Origin: Isoptericola peretonis
GTDB taxonomy: Bacteria; Actinomycetota; Actinomycetes; Actinomycetales; Cellulomonadaceae
Reading direction: 5' to 3'
DNA: 64,000 nucleotides
Assembly: GCA_023241745.1 (NCBI GenBank)
Contig: JALQCY010000001.1
Coordinates: 620,001 to 684,000 of the forward strand
The notes beneath the pieces were generated by a model. It ran no database searches and had not been told where the DNA came from. It worked only from the letters and a program-made list of their open reading frames with translations. Positions 34,357-42,468 of this stretch are shown in pieces. Within the stretch, counting starts at the first letter, position 1, and each line of letters opens with the position of its first letter. The position numbers were made by a program, and so were the translations under genes.

Positions 34357-34980
34357 TCACGCGCCGGCGGCGGCGGCCCTTCCGGGGGTGGGGTCCGGGG
34401 CCGGCTCGGACGCCGGCTCGGACACGGGTGCGGACCCGCCCCCGGGCTCGGTGGCGAGCACCGTGGCGGGGTCGAGCCCCTTCGCCCTGGCGGCGACCTT
34501 CGCCATCGCGCGCCCGAGCACGGCCATCTCCTCCGGCTCGAGGGCGTCGACGAGCAGGCGCCGGACGGCGGAGACGTGGCCCGGGGCGGCCTCCACGAGC
34601 GCCGCGTACCCCACGTCGGTCATGACGCAGCTCACGCCGCGCCGGTCACCGGGCACCGGGGTGCGCACGACGAGGCCGCGCTGCTCCATCCGGTCGACCG
34701 TGTGGGTGAGCCGGCTGCGCGACAGCGCGAGGAACTCCGCGAGCGCCGACATCCGCAGGCTCCGCCCGGGGGCCTCGGAGAGCTGCACCAGCAGGTGGTA
34801 CTCGCCGAGCGTGACGGGGAGCGCCTCGTCGTGGGCGTCGCCCAGCGCCTCGAAGAACCGGGACGTGCCCTCGAGATAGCGCCGCCACGACCACTGCTGT
34901 CCCTCGTCGAGCCAGCGCACGTCCGCGCCCTCGGCGTCGCCGTCGTCGTCGCGCCGGTGCGCGTTCGTCGTCCCACCCAC
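34357..34980 (-). CDS. MarR-family transcriptional regulator
   Basis: 207 residues with a winged helix (MSALAEFLALSRSRLTHTVDRMEQRGLV and the wing PVPGDRRGVSCVMTDVGYAAL) flanked by dimerisation helices. The C-terminal ~35 residues are a low-complexity Pro/Glu/Ala tail. GTG at 34980 has TAACCT 6 nt upstream. Divergent from a YceI gene with a perfect MarR-like palindrome between them, so it likely represses both. Confidence 0.92.
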   Translation of the reverse strand: MGGTTNAHRRDDDGDAEGADVRWLDEGQQWSWRRYLEGTSRFFEALGDAHDEALPVTLGEYHLLVQLSEAPGRSLRMSALAEFLALSRSRLTHTVDRMEQRGLVVRTPVPGDRRGVSCVMTDVGYAALVEAAPGHVSAVRRLLVDALEPEEMAVLGRAMAKVAARAKGLDPATVLATEPGGGSAPVSEPASEPAPDPTPGRAAAAGA

Positions 34981-34986
34981 GGGAAT

Positions 34987-34992
34987 AGGTTA
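34987..34992 (-). promoter_or_regulatory. Candidate leaderless -10 (TAACCT) for the MarR gene
   Basis: On the minus strand TAACCT ends 6 nt before GTG at 34980. Confidence 0.5.
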
Positions 34993-35023
34993 CGAGGTCC
35001 GCGTGTTCTCCCCCTCGTGACGG

Positions 35024-35041
35024 TAGTTGAGTGCTCAACTA
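35024..35041. promoter_or_regulatory. 18-bp palindromic MarR-type operator
   Basis: TAGTTGAGTGCTCAACTA has perfect 8-bp arms around a TG centre, in the divergent MarR/YceI region, 32 bp upstream of the MarR -10 and 37 bp upstream of the YceI ATG. Confidence 0.75.
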
Positions 35042-35078
35042 TCTGGTAACCGCACGACCGACATCCCGAGGAGAACTC

Positions 35079-35627
35079 ATGACCGCGCTGCCCGCAGGCC
35101 TGACCACCGGTACCTACGCCATCGACAACGCCCACTCGACCGCGTCGTTCTCCGTGCGCCACGCGGGGATCGCGAAGGTGCGCGGCACGATCGCGATCAC
35201 CGGCGGCGAGATCACCGTGGGCGACGACCTCGAGTCGTCCTCCGTCTCCGCCGAGCTGGACGCCGCGTCGGTCAGCACCGGCGACGAGAACCGCGACGGC
35301 CACCTGAAGAGCGCCGACTTCTGGCACGCCGAGGAGAAGCCGGTCTGGACGTTCGCCTCGAAGGGCATCTCGACCGACGGCGACGACTACGTCATCCACG
35401 GCGCCCTGACGATCAACGGCGTCACCAACGACGTCGCGCTGCCCACCGAGTTCACCGGCACCGCCACCGACCCGTTCGGCAACCCGCGCGCCGGCTTCGA
35501 GGCCGAGCTCGAGATCTCCCGCAAGGACTACGGCCTGACCTGGAACGCCGCGCTCGAGACCGGCGGCGTCCTCGTGGGCGACAAGGTCAAGATCGCCCTC
35601 GACATCTCGGCCATCAAGCAGGCCTGA
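35079..35627 (+). CDS. YceI-family lipid-binding protein
   Basis: 182 residues, whole-length YceI domain: TGTYAIDNAHSTASFSVRHAGIAKVRG, ASVSTGDENRDGHLKSADFWHAEEKP and the C-terminal GLTWNAALETGGVLVGDKVKIALDI. The fold is a lipocalin-like barrel that binds isoprenoids such as polyprenyl quinone precursors in characterised members. No signal peptide, so it is probably cytoplasmic here. GAGGAG precedes the ATG at 35079; an earlier in-frame ATG lies inside the operator and was rejected. Confidence 0.94.
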   Translation: MTALPAGLTTGTYAIDNAHSTASFSVRHAGIAKVRGTIAITGGEITVGDDLESSSVSAELDAASVSTGDENRDGHLKSADFWHAEEKPVWTFASKGISTDGDDYVIHGALTINGVTNDVALPTEFTGTATDPFGNPRAGFEAELEISRKDYGLTWNAALETGGVLVGDKVKIALDISAIKQA

Positions 35628-35635
35628 GGCCTCTC

Positions 35636-35739
35636 GCCGAGAGAGAGAAGCCGGACCCGCGAGATAGAGAGGGGACGGTCCGTAGCCGGCTACGGACCGT
35701 CCCCTCTCTATCTCGCGGGTCCGGCTTCTCTATCTCGGC
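35636..35739. terminator. 52-bp-arm palindrome with GAGATAGAGA modules (type C)
   Basis: Arms 35636-35687 and 35688-35739 are complementary at all but one position with no spacer. Words GCCGAGAGAGAGAAG and CGAGATAGAGAGG mark outer and inner arm parts; GGGACGGTCCGT is shared with the 29.4-kb palindrome. It reaches into the last codons of rex, supplying its TAG stop. Confidence 0.75.
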
Positions 35740-36389
35740 GTGCCGTTCGTGGCGGCGCGGGCGGCGGCGTGGAACGCGAGGATCTGCAGCTCGCCGGCCA
35801 CGTCGACGGAGCGAACGACGACGTCGTCGGGCAGCTGCAGGGCGACCGGTGCGAACGACAGGATCTCCCGCACGCCGCACGCGACGATCCGCTCGGCGAT
35901 CGGCTGCGCGACCGGGCCCGGCGTCGCCAGCACGACCATCGACACCCCGGTGCGGGCCAGCACCTCCTCGAGCACGTCGACGTGCTCGATGGTCAGCCCG
36001 GCCGCGGTGCGCCCCACCACCTGCGGGTCGGCGTCCAGCAGGGCCACCACCTGGAACCCGCGCGCCGCGTACCCCGAGTAGTTGGCCAGCGCGTGCCCCA
36101 GGTTGCCGATGCCGACGATCGCCAGCCGGTGCTCGGACTCCAGCCCCAGCGCCGTGGCGATGTACCGCGCCAGCGACTGCACGTCGTAGCCGACCCCGCG
36201 CGTGCCGAACGACCCGAGGTACGACAGGTCCTTGCGCAGCTGCGCCGACCCCACCCCCGACCGTTCCGCCAGCTCCGACGACGACGTCGTCGTGACACCG
36301 CCGTCCGCCAGGTCGCGCAGCGCGCGCAGGTAGTAGGGCAGCCGCGCCACCGTCGCGGCCGGCACCGTCGCCTCACCGAGCTCGATCAC
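35730..36389 (-). CDS. rex: Redox-sensing transcriptional repressor Rex
   Basis: 219 residues: N-terminal winged helix (TTTSSSELAERSGVGSAQLRKDLSYLG, then FGTRGVGYDV) and a Rossmann domain with the NAD(H)-binding GIGNLGHALANY. Rex represses respiratory and fermentative genes when NAD+ is high. The GTG at 36389 is chosen over the longer frame because GGGGAGGA lies 8-15 nt upstream. It follows the glutaredoxin gene by 19 bases. The final residues and stop are encoded by the adjoining palindrome. Confidence 0.95.
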   Translation of the reverse strand: MIELGEATVPAATVARLPYYLRALRDLADGGVTTTSSSELAERSGVGSAQLRKDLSYLGSFGTRGVGYDVQSLARYIATALGLESEHRLAIVGIGNLGHALANYSGYAARGFQVVALLDADPQVVGRTAAGLTIEHVDVLEEVLARTGVSMVVLATPGPVAQPIAERIVACGVREILSFAPVALQLPDDVVVRSVDVAGELQILAFHAAARAATNGTPR

Positions 36390-36408
36390 TCCGTCGTCCT
36401 CCCCGGGC

Positions 36409-36684
36409 TCAGCGTGCCAGCCTGCGCGCCAGCCGCGCGGCGTCCACCCGCCAGAAGCCCTGCTGCACGCCGTCCACCTCGACGACGGGCACGTAGTCCC
36501 CGTACTTGCCCACCAGGTCTCCGCCCGGCCCGTCGTCGACGTCGATGTCGATCTCGCGCCATGCCTCCCCCGCCGCGCCGCACACGTCCGCGACCACCGC
36601 CCGTGCCTCGTCGCACAGGTGGCAGCCGTCGCGCGTGTACAGCAGCACCCGGGGTTCACCTGCGGATCCCTGCGGCCTGCTCAC
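36409..36684 (-). CDS. Glutaredoxin-like protein (DUF836 type)
   Basis: 91 residues with an N-terminal thioredoxin-fold CxxC, DGCHLCDEA (Cys21, Cys24), and YVPVVEVDGV containing the cis-Pro region. The GTG at 36684 has TACGCT 6 nt upstream; a GTG two codons earlier is less likely. Co-transcribed with rex, so possibly linked to redox homeostasis; partner unknown. Confidence 0.87.
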   Translation of the reverse strand: MSRPQGSAGEPRVLLYTRDGCHLCDEARAVVADVCGAAGEAWREIDIDVDDGPGGDLVGKYGDYVPVVEVDGVQQGFWRVDAARLARRLAR

Positions 36685-36690
36685 GAGCAC

Positions 36691-36696
36691 AGCGTA
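36691..36696 (-). promoter_or_regulatory. Candidate leaderless -10 (TACGCT) for glutaredoxin-rex
   Basis: On the minus strand TACGCT ends 6 nt before GTG at 36684. Its -35 region would overlap the -10 of the divergent HAD gene. Confidence 0.5.
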
Positions 36697-36706
36697 TCCG
36701 CGCCGT

Positions 36707-36712
36707 TAGGGT
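36707..36712 (+). promoter_or_regulatory. Candidate leaderless -10 (TAGGGT) for the HAD hydrolase
   Basis: TAGGGT ends 7 nt before the ATG at 36720. Confidence 0.5.
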
Positions 36713-36719
36713 GGACGGC

Positions 36720-37526
36720 ATGCCGTCGCCCGCCGAGTCGTCCCCGTCGGTGCGCGCCGCAGCATTCTTCGACGTCGACAACACCATCATCCGTGGCGCC
36801 AGCGCGTTCCACCTGGCCCGGGCGCTGTACCAGCGGCGGTTCTTCGGGACGGGCGACCTGGTGCGGTTCGCGCTGATCCAGGCGAAGTACCTGCTCTTCG
36901 GCGAGTCGCGCAGCCAGATCGAGACGGTGCGCTCCAAGGCGCTGTCCCTCATCGCGGGTCGCTCCGTGGCGGAGATCACCGCCGTCGGCGAGGACGTGTA
37001 CGACACCGTGCTTGAGCTACGGATCTTCCCCGGCACCAAGCGCCTGCTCGACGAGCACCTGGCCGCCGGCGACCAGGTGTGGCTGGTGACCGCGACTCCC
37101 GTGGAGATCGGCGGGCTCATCGCGCGCCGCCTCGGCGCCACCGGCTGCCTCGGCACCATCGCCGAGCACTCGGGCGGCTTCTACACCGGCCGGCTCGTGG
37201 GCGACCTCATGCACGGCGAGGCCAAGGGTGCCGCCGTGCGCGAGCTCGCCGAGCGCGAGGGCATCGACCTGTCCGCCTCTTACGCGTACGGCGACTCGCT
37301 CAACGACCTGCCGATGATGCGCACGGTCGGCCACCCGTGCCCCATCAACCCCGACGCCCGGCTGCGCCGGCACGCCAAGGAGGTGGGCTGGCCCATCCGG
37401 GAGTTCCGCGGGCGCGGCCGGCGCGCGGCGGGACGCGGCATGAAGACCGCCTCGTGGGCGGGCGCCGCCTGGGTGGCCGGCCTCGTCCTGCGCACCATCC
37501 GCCGGCGCATCCAGGGCGGTCGCTGA
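36720..37526 (+). CDS. HAD-family IB hydrolase (SerB-like)
   Basis: 268 residues: catalytic FFDVDNTIIRG (Asp18, Asp20), motif II VTATPVEIG, and motif III/IV AYGDSLNDLPMM. The cap region and the hydrophobic, basic C-terminus (MKTASWAGAAWVAGLVLRTIRRRI) resemble mycobacterial SerB1-like and lysophosphatidate-type phosphatases. Phosphoserine phosphatase activity is possible but not shown. Followed by a strong terminator. Confidence 0.88.
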   Translation: MPSPAESSPSVRAAAFFDVDNTIIRGASAFHLARALYQRRFFGTGDLVRFALIQAKYLLFGESRSQIETVRSKALSLIAGRSVAEITAVGEDVYDTVLELRIFPGTKRLLDEHLAAGDQVWLVTATPVEIGGLIARRLGATGCLGTIAEHSGGFYTGRLVGDLMHGEAKGAAVRELAEREGIDLSASYAYGDSLNDLPMMRTVGHPCPINPDARLRRHAKEVGWPIREFRGRGRRAAGRGMKTASWAGAAWVAGLVLRTIRRRIQGGR

Positions 37527-37548
37527 CCCCCGTCGGCCGGGAGCACGA

Positions 37549-37583
37549 ACGGGCCCGGCACCTCCGTGGAGGTACCGGGCCCG
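37549..37583 (+). terminator. 17-bp-arm terminator after the HAD gene
   Basis: ACGGGCCCGG plus CACCTCC (37549-37565) pairs with 37568-37584 with one mismatch and a 2-nt loop, about 25 bases after the HAD stop and facing the convergent bS22 gene. Confidence 0.75.
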
Positions 37584-37623
37584 TCCCTGCACGTTGTCCG
37601 CCGGGCTCAGCCGGCGGACGACG

Positions 37624-37722
37624 TCACTTCTTGTTGCGGCGCTGGTGGCGCGTCTTGCGCAGCAGCTTGCGGTGCTTCTTCTTCGCCATGCGCTTGCGGC
37701 GCTTCTTGATGACGGAGCCCAT
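37624..37722 (-). CDS. Small ribosomal subunit protein bS22 (AURKAIP1/COX24 family)
   Basis: 32 residues starting MGSVIKKRRKRMAKKKHRK, about half Lys or Arg. This matches the bS22 protein seen in mycobacterial ribosomes, where it binds near the decoding centre. GAGGACC lies just upstream. Too short for ordinary gene-calling thresholds. A 130-base leader separates it from acuC upstream. Confidence 0.93.
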   Translation of the reverse strand: MGSVIKKRRKRMAKKKHRKLLRKTRHQRRNKK

Positions 37723-37855
37723 GAGGTCCTCACAATGCTTGTCGGTCGGTGGAACACGGTTGGTCCCACGAGCCCTGTCTCCAGGGGCAGCCGACCAACG
37801 CGGAAAAGTCCGTCCCCCAGGGTACCCGACTCCGGTGGCCCACCCGAACGGCCCC

Positions 37856-39031
37856 TCAGTCGCGGTAGGGGTCCAGGCCCCAGGTGGGGAAGACGTGCCG
37901 CCGGGTGGCGAGGATCGCCCGGTCGACGTCGTCGGCGGGGTCGTACCCGTCGGCCCAGGCGCGCCACGCGACGTCGCCGCCGGCCAGCCGCTCGGCGGGG
38001 TCCAGGCCGGAGAGCTCCTCGACCTCCCGGCGCCACGACTCGGGCAGCTCCAGGCACGCGGGCAAGGGCACGTGCGCGGCCTCCGCGACGAGGCTCGCCC
38101 ACACCAGCGGCACGACGTCGACGACCGCGTAGCCGCCGCCCCCGAGGGCCACCCAGCGGCCGTCCGCCAGCTCGTGCGCCAGGTCGTGCACCCACCGTGC
38201 GGCGGTGCGCTGCGCGGCCACGCCCACGTCCAGGTCGGTGAGCGGGTCGTTGCCGTGCGCGTCGCAGCCGTGCTGCGAGACGATCGCCTGCGGCCGGAAG
38301 TCGCGCACCACCGCGGGCACGACGGCGTCCACCGCGCGCAGCCAGTGCGCCCCGTCGGTGCGCGGCGGCAGCGCGACGTTCACCGCGGTGCCCTGCGCCG
38401 CGGTGCCGCCCGTGTCGCCGGCGTTGCCGCTGCCCGGGAACAGGGTGTGCCCGTCCTGGTGCACCGAGACGGTGAGCACGCGCGGGTCGTCCCAGAAGAT
38501 CGCCTCGACGCCGTCGCCGTGATGGGCGTCCAGGTCGACGTACGCCACCCGCTCCGCCCCGAGGTCGAGCAGCCGCTGCACGGCCGCCGCGGCGTCGTTG
38601 TAGATGCAGAACCCGGAGGCGGCACCCCGCTGCGCGTGGTGCATCCCGCCCGCGATGTTCACGCCGTGCGCCACCCGCCCGGACCAGACCGCCTCCGCCG
38701 CGTCCACTGACGCGGCGACCAGGCGGGCCGCGGCGTCGTGCATCGCGGGGAACACCGGGTCGTCCTCGGTGCCGAGGCCGCGCACGAGGTCGGGCTGCCC
38801 CGTCGTGGCCGCGCGGCGGACCGCCGCGACGTAGGCGGCGTCGTGCACCGTCTCGACGAGCGCGTCGGATGCGGGCTCGACGTCCACCACCTCGAGCGTG
38901 GGCTCGTCGAGCAGCCCGAGCTCGGCCACCAGCCGCATCGTGAGGTCGAGGCGGGCGGGCGCCATGGGGTGCCCCGGTCCGAAGTCGTAGCGCAGGAGCT
39001 CGGGGCTCCACAGCAGCCGGGCGACGTGCAT
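37856..39031 (-). CDS. acuC: AcuC-like class I histone-deacetylase-family protein
   Basis: 391 residues of the arginase/deacetylase fold. Active-site pair H131-H132 (GGMHHAQ), metal ligands D168 and H170 (VDLDAHHGDG) and D257 (HGCDAHGNDPL), and the glycine loop GGGGYAVVDV. In Bacillus AcuC deacetylates acetyl-CoA synthetase. The ATG has TAGCGT 6 nt upstream. Confidence 0.92.
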   Translation of the reverse strand: MHVARLLWSPELLRYDFGPGHPMAPARLDLTMRLVAELGLLDEPTLEVVDVEPASDALVETVHDAAYVAAVRRAATTGQPDLVRGLGTEDDPVFPAMHDAAARLVAASVDAAEAVWSGRVAHGVNIAGGMHHAQRGAASGFCIYNDAAAAVQRLLDLGAERVAYVDLDAHHGDGVEAIFWDDPRVLTVSVHQDGHTLFPGSGNAGDTGGTAAQGTAVNVALPPRTDGAHWLRAVDAVVPAVVRDFRPQAIVSQHGCDAHGNDPLTDLDVGVAAQRTAARWVHDLAHELADGRWVALGGGGYAVVDVVPLVWASLVAEAAHVPLPACLELPESWRREVEELSGLDPAERLAGGDVAWRAWADGYDPADDVDRAILATRRHVFPTWGLDPYRD

Positions 39032-39037
39032 CCCGTC

Positions 39038-39043
39038 ACGCTA
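39038..39043 (-). promoter_or_regulatory. Candidate leaderless -10 (TAGCGT) for acuC
   Basis: On the minus strand TAGCGT ends 6 nt before the ATG at 39031. Confidence 0.5.
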
Positions 39044-39095
39044 GCCGACGGCGTGGCAGGCTGTGCCCAGCGACTGAGGGGCGAGAGGGGGCAGG

Positions 39096-40484
39096 GTGCC
39101 GAGGACGTGGGGCGGCCGCGCGCTCGCGCTGCGGGGGTGGGTCGACCAGGTCGCCCGCGAGTCCCCCGCCCGCCTGGCGATGACGGTGTTCGCCGCCGTC
39201 ATCACGCTGTTCACCCTGCTGCTGCTCCCCCCGTGGGCGACCGCGTCGGGACGGAGCGTCTCCATCGTCGACGCACTGTTCACGGCGACGTCGGCCGTGT
39301 GCGTCACCGGGCTCGTGGTGGTCGACACGGCGACCTACTGGTCCGAGTACGGGCGCGTCGTCATCCTGCTCGGCATCAAGATCGGCGGGCTGGGAGTGAT
39401 GACGCTCGCCTCGCTGCTGGGGCTGGCCGTCTCACGTCGGCTCGGCCTGACGCAGAAGCTGCTGACGGCGTCGGAGACCAAGACCGAGCGCCTCGGCGAG
39501 GTCGGCGCCCTGCTGCGCACCATCATCATCACGGCCACGACGATCGAGCTCGCCATCGCGGTCCTGCTGTTCCCGCGTTTCGTCGCCCTCGGCGACTCCC
39601 TGGGGACGGCGGCCTGGCACGCCCTGTTCTACGGGGTCTCGTCGTTCAACAACGCCGGCTTCGTCCCCACCGAGCACGGCCTGATGCCGTTCGCCTCCGA
39701 CTGGCTGGTGCTCGTGCCCATCGCGCTGGGGGTGTTCATCGGGTCGCTCGGCTTCCCCGTGATCCTCAACATCATGACGCACCGCCGGCGGCGCCATCAC
39801 TGGATCCGCTCGCTGTCGCTGCACACCAAGCTGACGGTCACCACCAGCCTGGCCCTCCTCGGTGGCGGCGCCGTCCTCATCGGCGCCCTGGAGTGGTCGA
39901 ACCCCGCGACGCTGGGCGCGCAGGACGGCGCCACCCGCGTGCTGTCGTCGATCTTCGCCTCCGTGATGCCCCGCTCGGGCGGCTTCAGCACCGTGAACGT
40001 GCACGAGATGCAGCCCGAGACGTGGCTCGTCACCGACGCCCTCATGTTCGTGGGCGGCGGCTCCGCGTCCACCGCCGGCGGCATCAAGGTCACGACGCTG
40101 GCGGTCATGCTGCTGGCGATCGTCTCCGAGGCCCGGGGCGACAAGGACACCGACGCGTTCGGCCGGCGCATCCCGCGCGACACGATCCGGCTGTCGATCG
40201 CGGTGATGTTCATGGGTGCGACGGCGGTGCTCGTGTCCTGCCTGGCCCTGCTGCGCCTCACCCCGTTCGGACTCTCCGAGGTCCTGTACGAGGTGATCTC
40301 CGCGTTCGCCACGGTCGGCCTGTCCACCGGGATCACCCCCGAGCTGCCGGACTCGGCGAAGTACTGGCTCAGCGGGCTGATGTTCGTGGGCCGCGTCGGC
40401 GTCGTCTCGCTCATGGGCGCGCTGGCCCTGCGCGACCGGCGGCGCATCGTACGCTTCCCCGAGGAGCGGCCGATCGTCGGCTGA
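39096..40484 (+). CDS. trkH: TrkH/KtrB-type potassium uptake membrane subunit
   Basis: 462-residue potassium translocating subunit. Four pore-loop repeats are visible, for example ATSAVCVTGLVVVD, GVSSFNNAGFVP, SVMPRSGGFSTVN and SAFATVGLSTGITP, the last three containing the expected glycine filters. GGGSASTAGGIKVTT follows repeat 3. GTG start with GAGAGGGGG upstream. Followed by trkA, its gating subunit. Confidence 0.94.
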   Translation: MPRTWGGRALALRGWVDQVARESPARLAMTVFAAVITLFTLLLLPPWATASGRSVSIVDALFTATSAVCVTGLVVVDTATYWSEYGRVVILLGIKIGGLGVMTLASLLGLAVSRRLGLTQKLLTASETKTERLGEVGALLRTIIITATTIELAIAVLLFPRFVALGDSLGTAAWHALFYGVSSFNNAGFVPTEHGLMPFASDWLVLVPIALGVFIGSLGFPVILNIMTHRRRRHHWIRSLSLHTKLTVTTSLALLGGGAVLIGALEWSNPATLGAQDGATRVLSSIFASVMPRSGGFSTVNVHEMQPETWLVTDALMFVGGGSASTAGGIKVTTLAVMLLAIVSEARGDKDTDAFGRRIPRDTIRLSIAVMFMGATAVLVSCLALLRLTPFGLSEVLYEVISAFATVGLSTGITPELPDSAKYWLSGLMFVGRVGVVSLMGALALRDRRRIVRFPEERPIVG

Positions 40485-40515
40485 CCTCCGGCCGATCCGA
40501 CCAGGAAGGACCGTC

Positions 40516-41187
40516 GTGCCCGAGAAGAAGGCCCCGCCGAGGGAAGCCGGCGTGCTCGTGATCGGCCTCGGCCGCTTCGGCTCGTCGCTCGCGACGACGC
40601 TCGACCGGCTGGGTCAGGACGTGCTCGCCGTCGAGCGCGACGAGAAGCTCGTGGCGCAGTGGTCCGGACGGCTGCCGCTGGTCGAGGCGGACGCGTCGGA
40701 GGCGGAGGCGCTCATCCAGCTCGGCGCCAGGGACTTCGGCGTGGCGGTGGTGGGCGTCGGCACGGAGCTCGAGGCGTCGGTGCTCATCACGGCCAACCTG
40801 GTGGACCTCGGCACCCCGCAGATCTGGGCCAAGGCGATCTCCATGGAGCACGGCAAGATCCTCACCCGCATCGGCGCGCACCACGTGGTCTACCCGGAGG
40901 CGGACGCCGGCTCCCGCGTCGCGCACCTGGTGAGCGGCAAGATGCTCGACTACATCGAGGTGGAGGACGGCTTCACCATCGTGAAGATGCGGCCGCCGAA
41001 GGAGATGCAGGGCTTCACGCTGGCCCAGTCGGACATCCGCAAGCGCTACGGCGTCACCGTCATCGGCGTGAAGTCGCCGGGCGTCGAGTTCACGTACGCG
41101 ACCCCCGAGACCCGCGTGAGCGCCAACGACCTGCTCGTGTGCTCCGGCCACGCCGACCTGCTGGAACGGTTCTCGGCCCGCCCCTGA
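40516..41187 (+). CDS. trkA: TrkA/KtrA-type potassium channel regulatory subunit
   Basis: 223 residues: RCK_N domain with nucleotide-binding GLGRFGSSLATTL and acidic VERDEKLV, then an RCK_C domain (about 140-220). It gates the TrkH pore in response to nucleotides; in related bacteria RCK_C can bind c-di-AMP, and disA is 9 kb away. GTG start with AGGAAGGACC upstream. Ends 3 bases from the convergent DUF4143 gene. Confidence 0.94.
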   Translation: MPEKKAPPREAGVLVIGLGRFGSSLATTLDRLGQDVLAVERDEKLVAQWSGRLPLVEADASEAEALIQLGARDFGVAVVGVGTELEASVLITANLVDLGTPQIWAKAISMEHGKILTRIGAHHVVYPEADAGSRVAHLVSGKMLDYIEVEDGFTIVKMRPPKEMQGFTLAQSDIRKRYGVTVIGVKSPGVEFTYATPETRVSANDLLVCSGHADLLERFSARP

Positions 41188-41190
41188 CGG

Positions 41191-42462
41191 TCACGGTCCG
41201 AGCAGCGCCAGGGGCACCACGGCGATCCCGTCCGGTCGCCGGTACGCCGCCCGTCCCGTGGTGACCACGACCGAGTCGACGACGTCGGGACCGAGCCGCT
41301 CGGTGAGCCAGCGCAGGTGCCGCACGTCGCGGTCGCTCGGCGCCGTGCCCAGCTTCACCTCGATCGCCAGGATTCGGCCGTCGTCGCGCTCGACGACGAG
41401 GTCGACCTCATGCTCGCCGCGATGCGTCCGAAGATGGCTGACCGTGGCGCCGGCCGCCTCCGCGTAGACGCGAACACACAACGTCACCAGACTCTCGAAG
41501 AGAGCCCCGAACAAGCTCCCCCGGCGTGCGACCGGGACATCGGCCGGGTTCGGGCGGTCCAGCAGGCTCGTGGCGGTCACGCCGAGCAGTCGCGCCGCGA
41601 GCGCCGGATCGGTCAGGTGATGCTTCGGCGATCGCCCCAGCGCCGTCAGGGGGCTGCCCGCCCCGACCCAGGCCGGAACCTCTTCCAGCAGCCAGATCCG
41701 TTCGAGCGTCTCCCGGTAGGCCGCCGTGGTCGTCCTGGCCGGCTTGTCCGGCTCGCCTGCCGTCGCCGCGTCGAGGATCTCGGTGTACGACGCCGTGGTC
41801 GAGGTCGCGGCGGCGTAGGCGCGCATCCACGCTCGAAGCGTGCCCGGCCTGCGTACCTCTCGTCCGGCGTCCGGGAAGTCGCGCTCGACGACGAGTCGCA
41901 GGTACGTGTCCAGCGAGTCGCGGGTTCCCCGCGCGGTGAGATGGCGGAACCCGGGGAACCCTGACGCGACGATCTCGTCCGCGTAGTCCTCGAGCACGAC
42001 GACCGACTCGCCGTCGACCGCCCCGCCACCACCGAGCAGCCCGAGGAGCGACACCGTCGGCTCTGCCACGCCCCGCTCGGCGAGCGTCATCGGTCGCATC
42101 CGTAGCTGCACGATGCGCCCCGCACCTGAGTGCATCGGTCGTTCGGAGGGAGTCGCCGAACCGGTCAAGAGGAACGATCCCGGCTCGGCACCCTCGTCCA
42201 CGCCGCGACGGACGACGTCCCACACCCCAGGGAGCGCTTGCCACTCGTCGATCAGGACAGGCCGGGGCAGACGCGTCACCCGGCGCAGGTCCGCACCGAC
42301 GAGATCGGATTCTTCCGGGTCGGACAGGTCGACGACCGACGTCGCACGACGTTGCGCCGTGGCGGTCTTGCCCACTGCCTTGGGACCGACGATCGCCACC
42401 GCTGGCAGCTCTGCGAGCATCCGGTCAAGCTCGCCATCCACCACCCTCTTCGCGTACTCCAC
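41191..42462 (-). CDS. AAA ATPase with DUF4143 domain
   Basis: 423 residues: Walker A GPKAVGKT (26-33), Walker B VLIDEWQ (69-75), sensor-like LLTGSATP, then DUF4143 from about residue 200 with a C-terminal nuclease-like segment (EVDLVVERDDGRILAIEVKLG) resembling PD-(D/E)XK cores. The family is widespread and unevenly distributed, with no defined function. Its base composition is slightly lower in GC than its neighbours. Promoter region has a 23-bp-period repeat array. GTG start with TAGTCT 6 nt upstream. Confidence 0.88.
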   Translation of the reverse strand: MEYAKRVVDGELDRMLAELPAVAIVGPKAVGKTATAQRRATSVVDLSDPEESDLVGADLRRVTRLPRPVLIDEWQALPGVWDVVRRGVDEGAEPGSFLLTGSATPSERPMHSGAGRIVQLRMRPMTLAERGVAEPTVSLLGLLGGGGAVDGESVVVLEDYADEIVASGFPGFRHLTARGTRDSLDTYLRLVVERDFPDAGREVRRPGTLRAWMRAYAAATSTTASYTEILDAATAGEPDKPARTTTAAYRETLERIWLLEEVPAWVGAGSPLTALGRSPKHHLTDPALAARLLGVTATSLLDRPNPADVPVARRGSLFGALFESLVTLCVRVYAEAAGATVSHLRTHRGEHEVDLVVERDDGRILAIEVKLGTAPSDRDVRHLRWLTERLGPDVVDSVVVTTGRAAYRRPDGIAVVPLALLGP

Positions 42463-42468
42463 TAGGCA

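Noticed and set aside
41191..42462. Transposase or IS element interpretation for the DUF4143 gene
   Set aside because: Walker motifs and DUF4143 layout are clear, and there are no terminal inverted repeats or target duplications around it.
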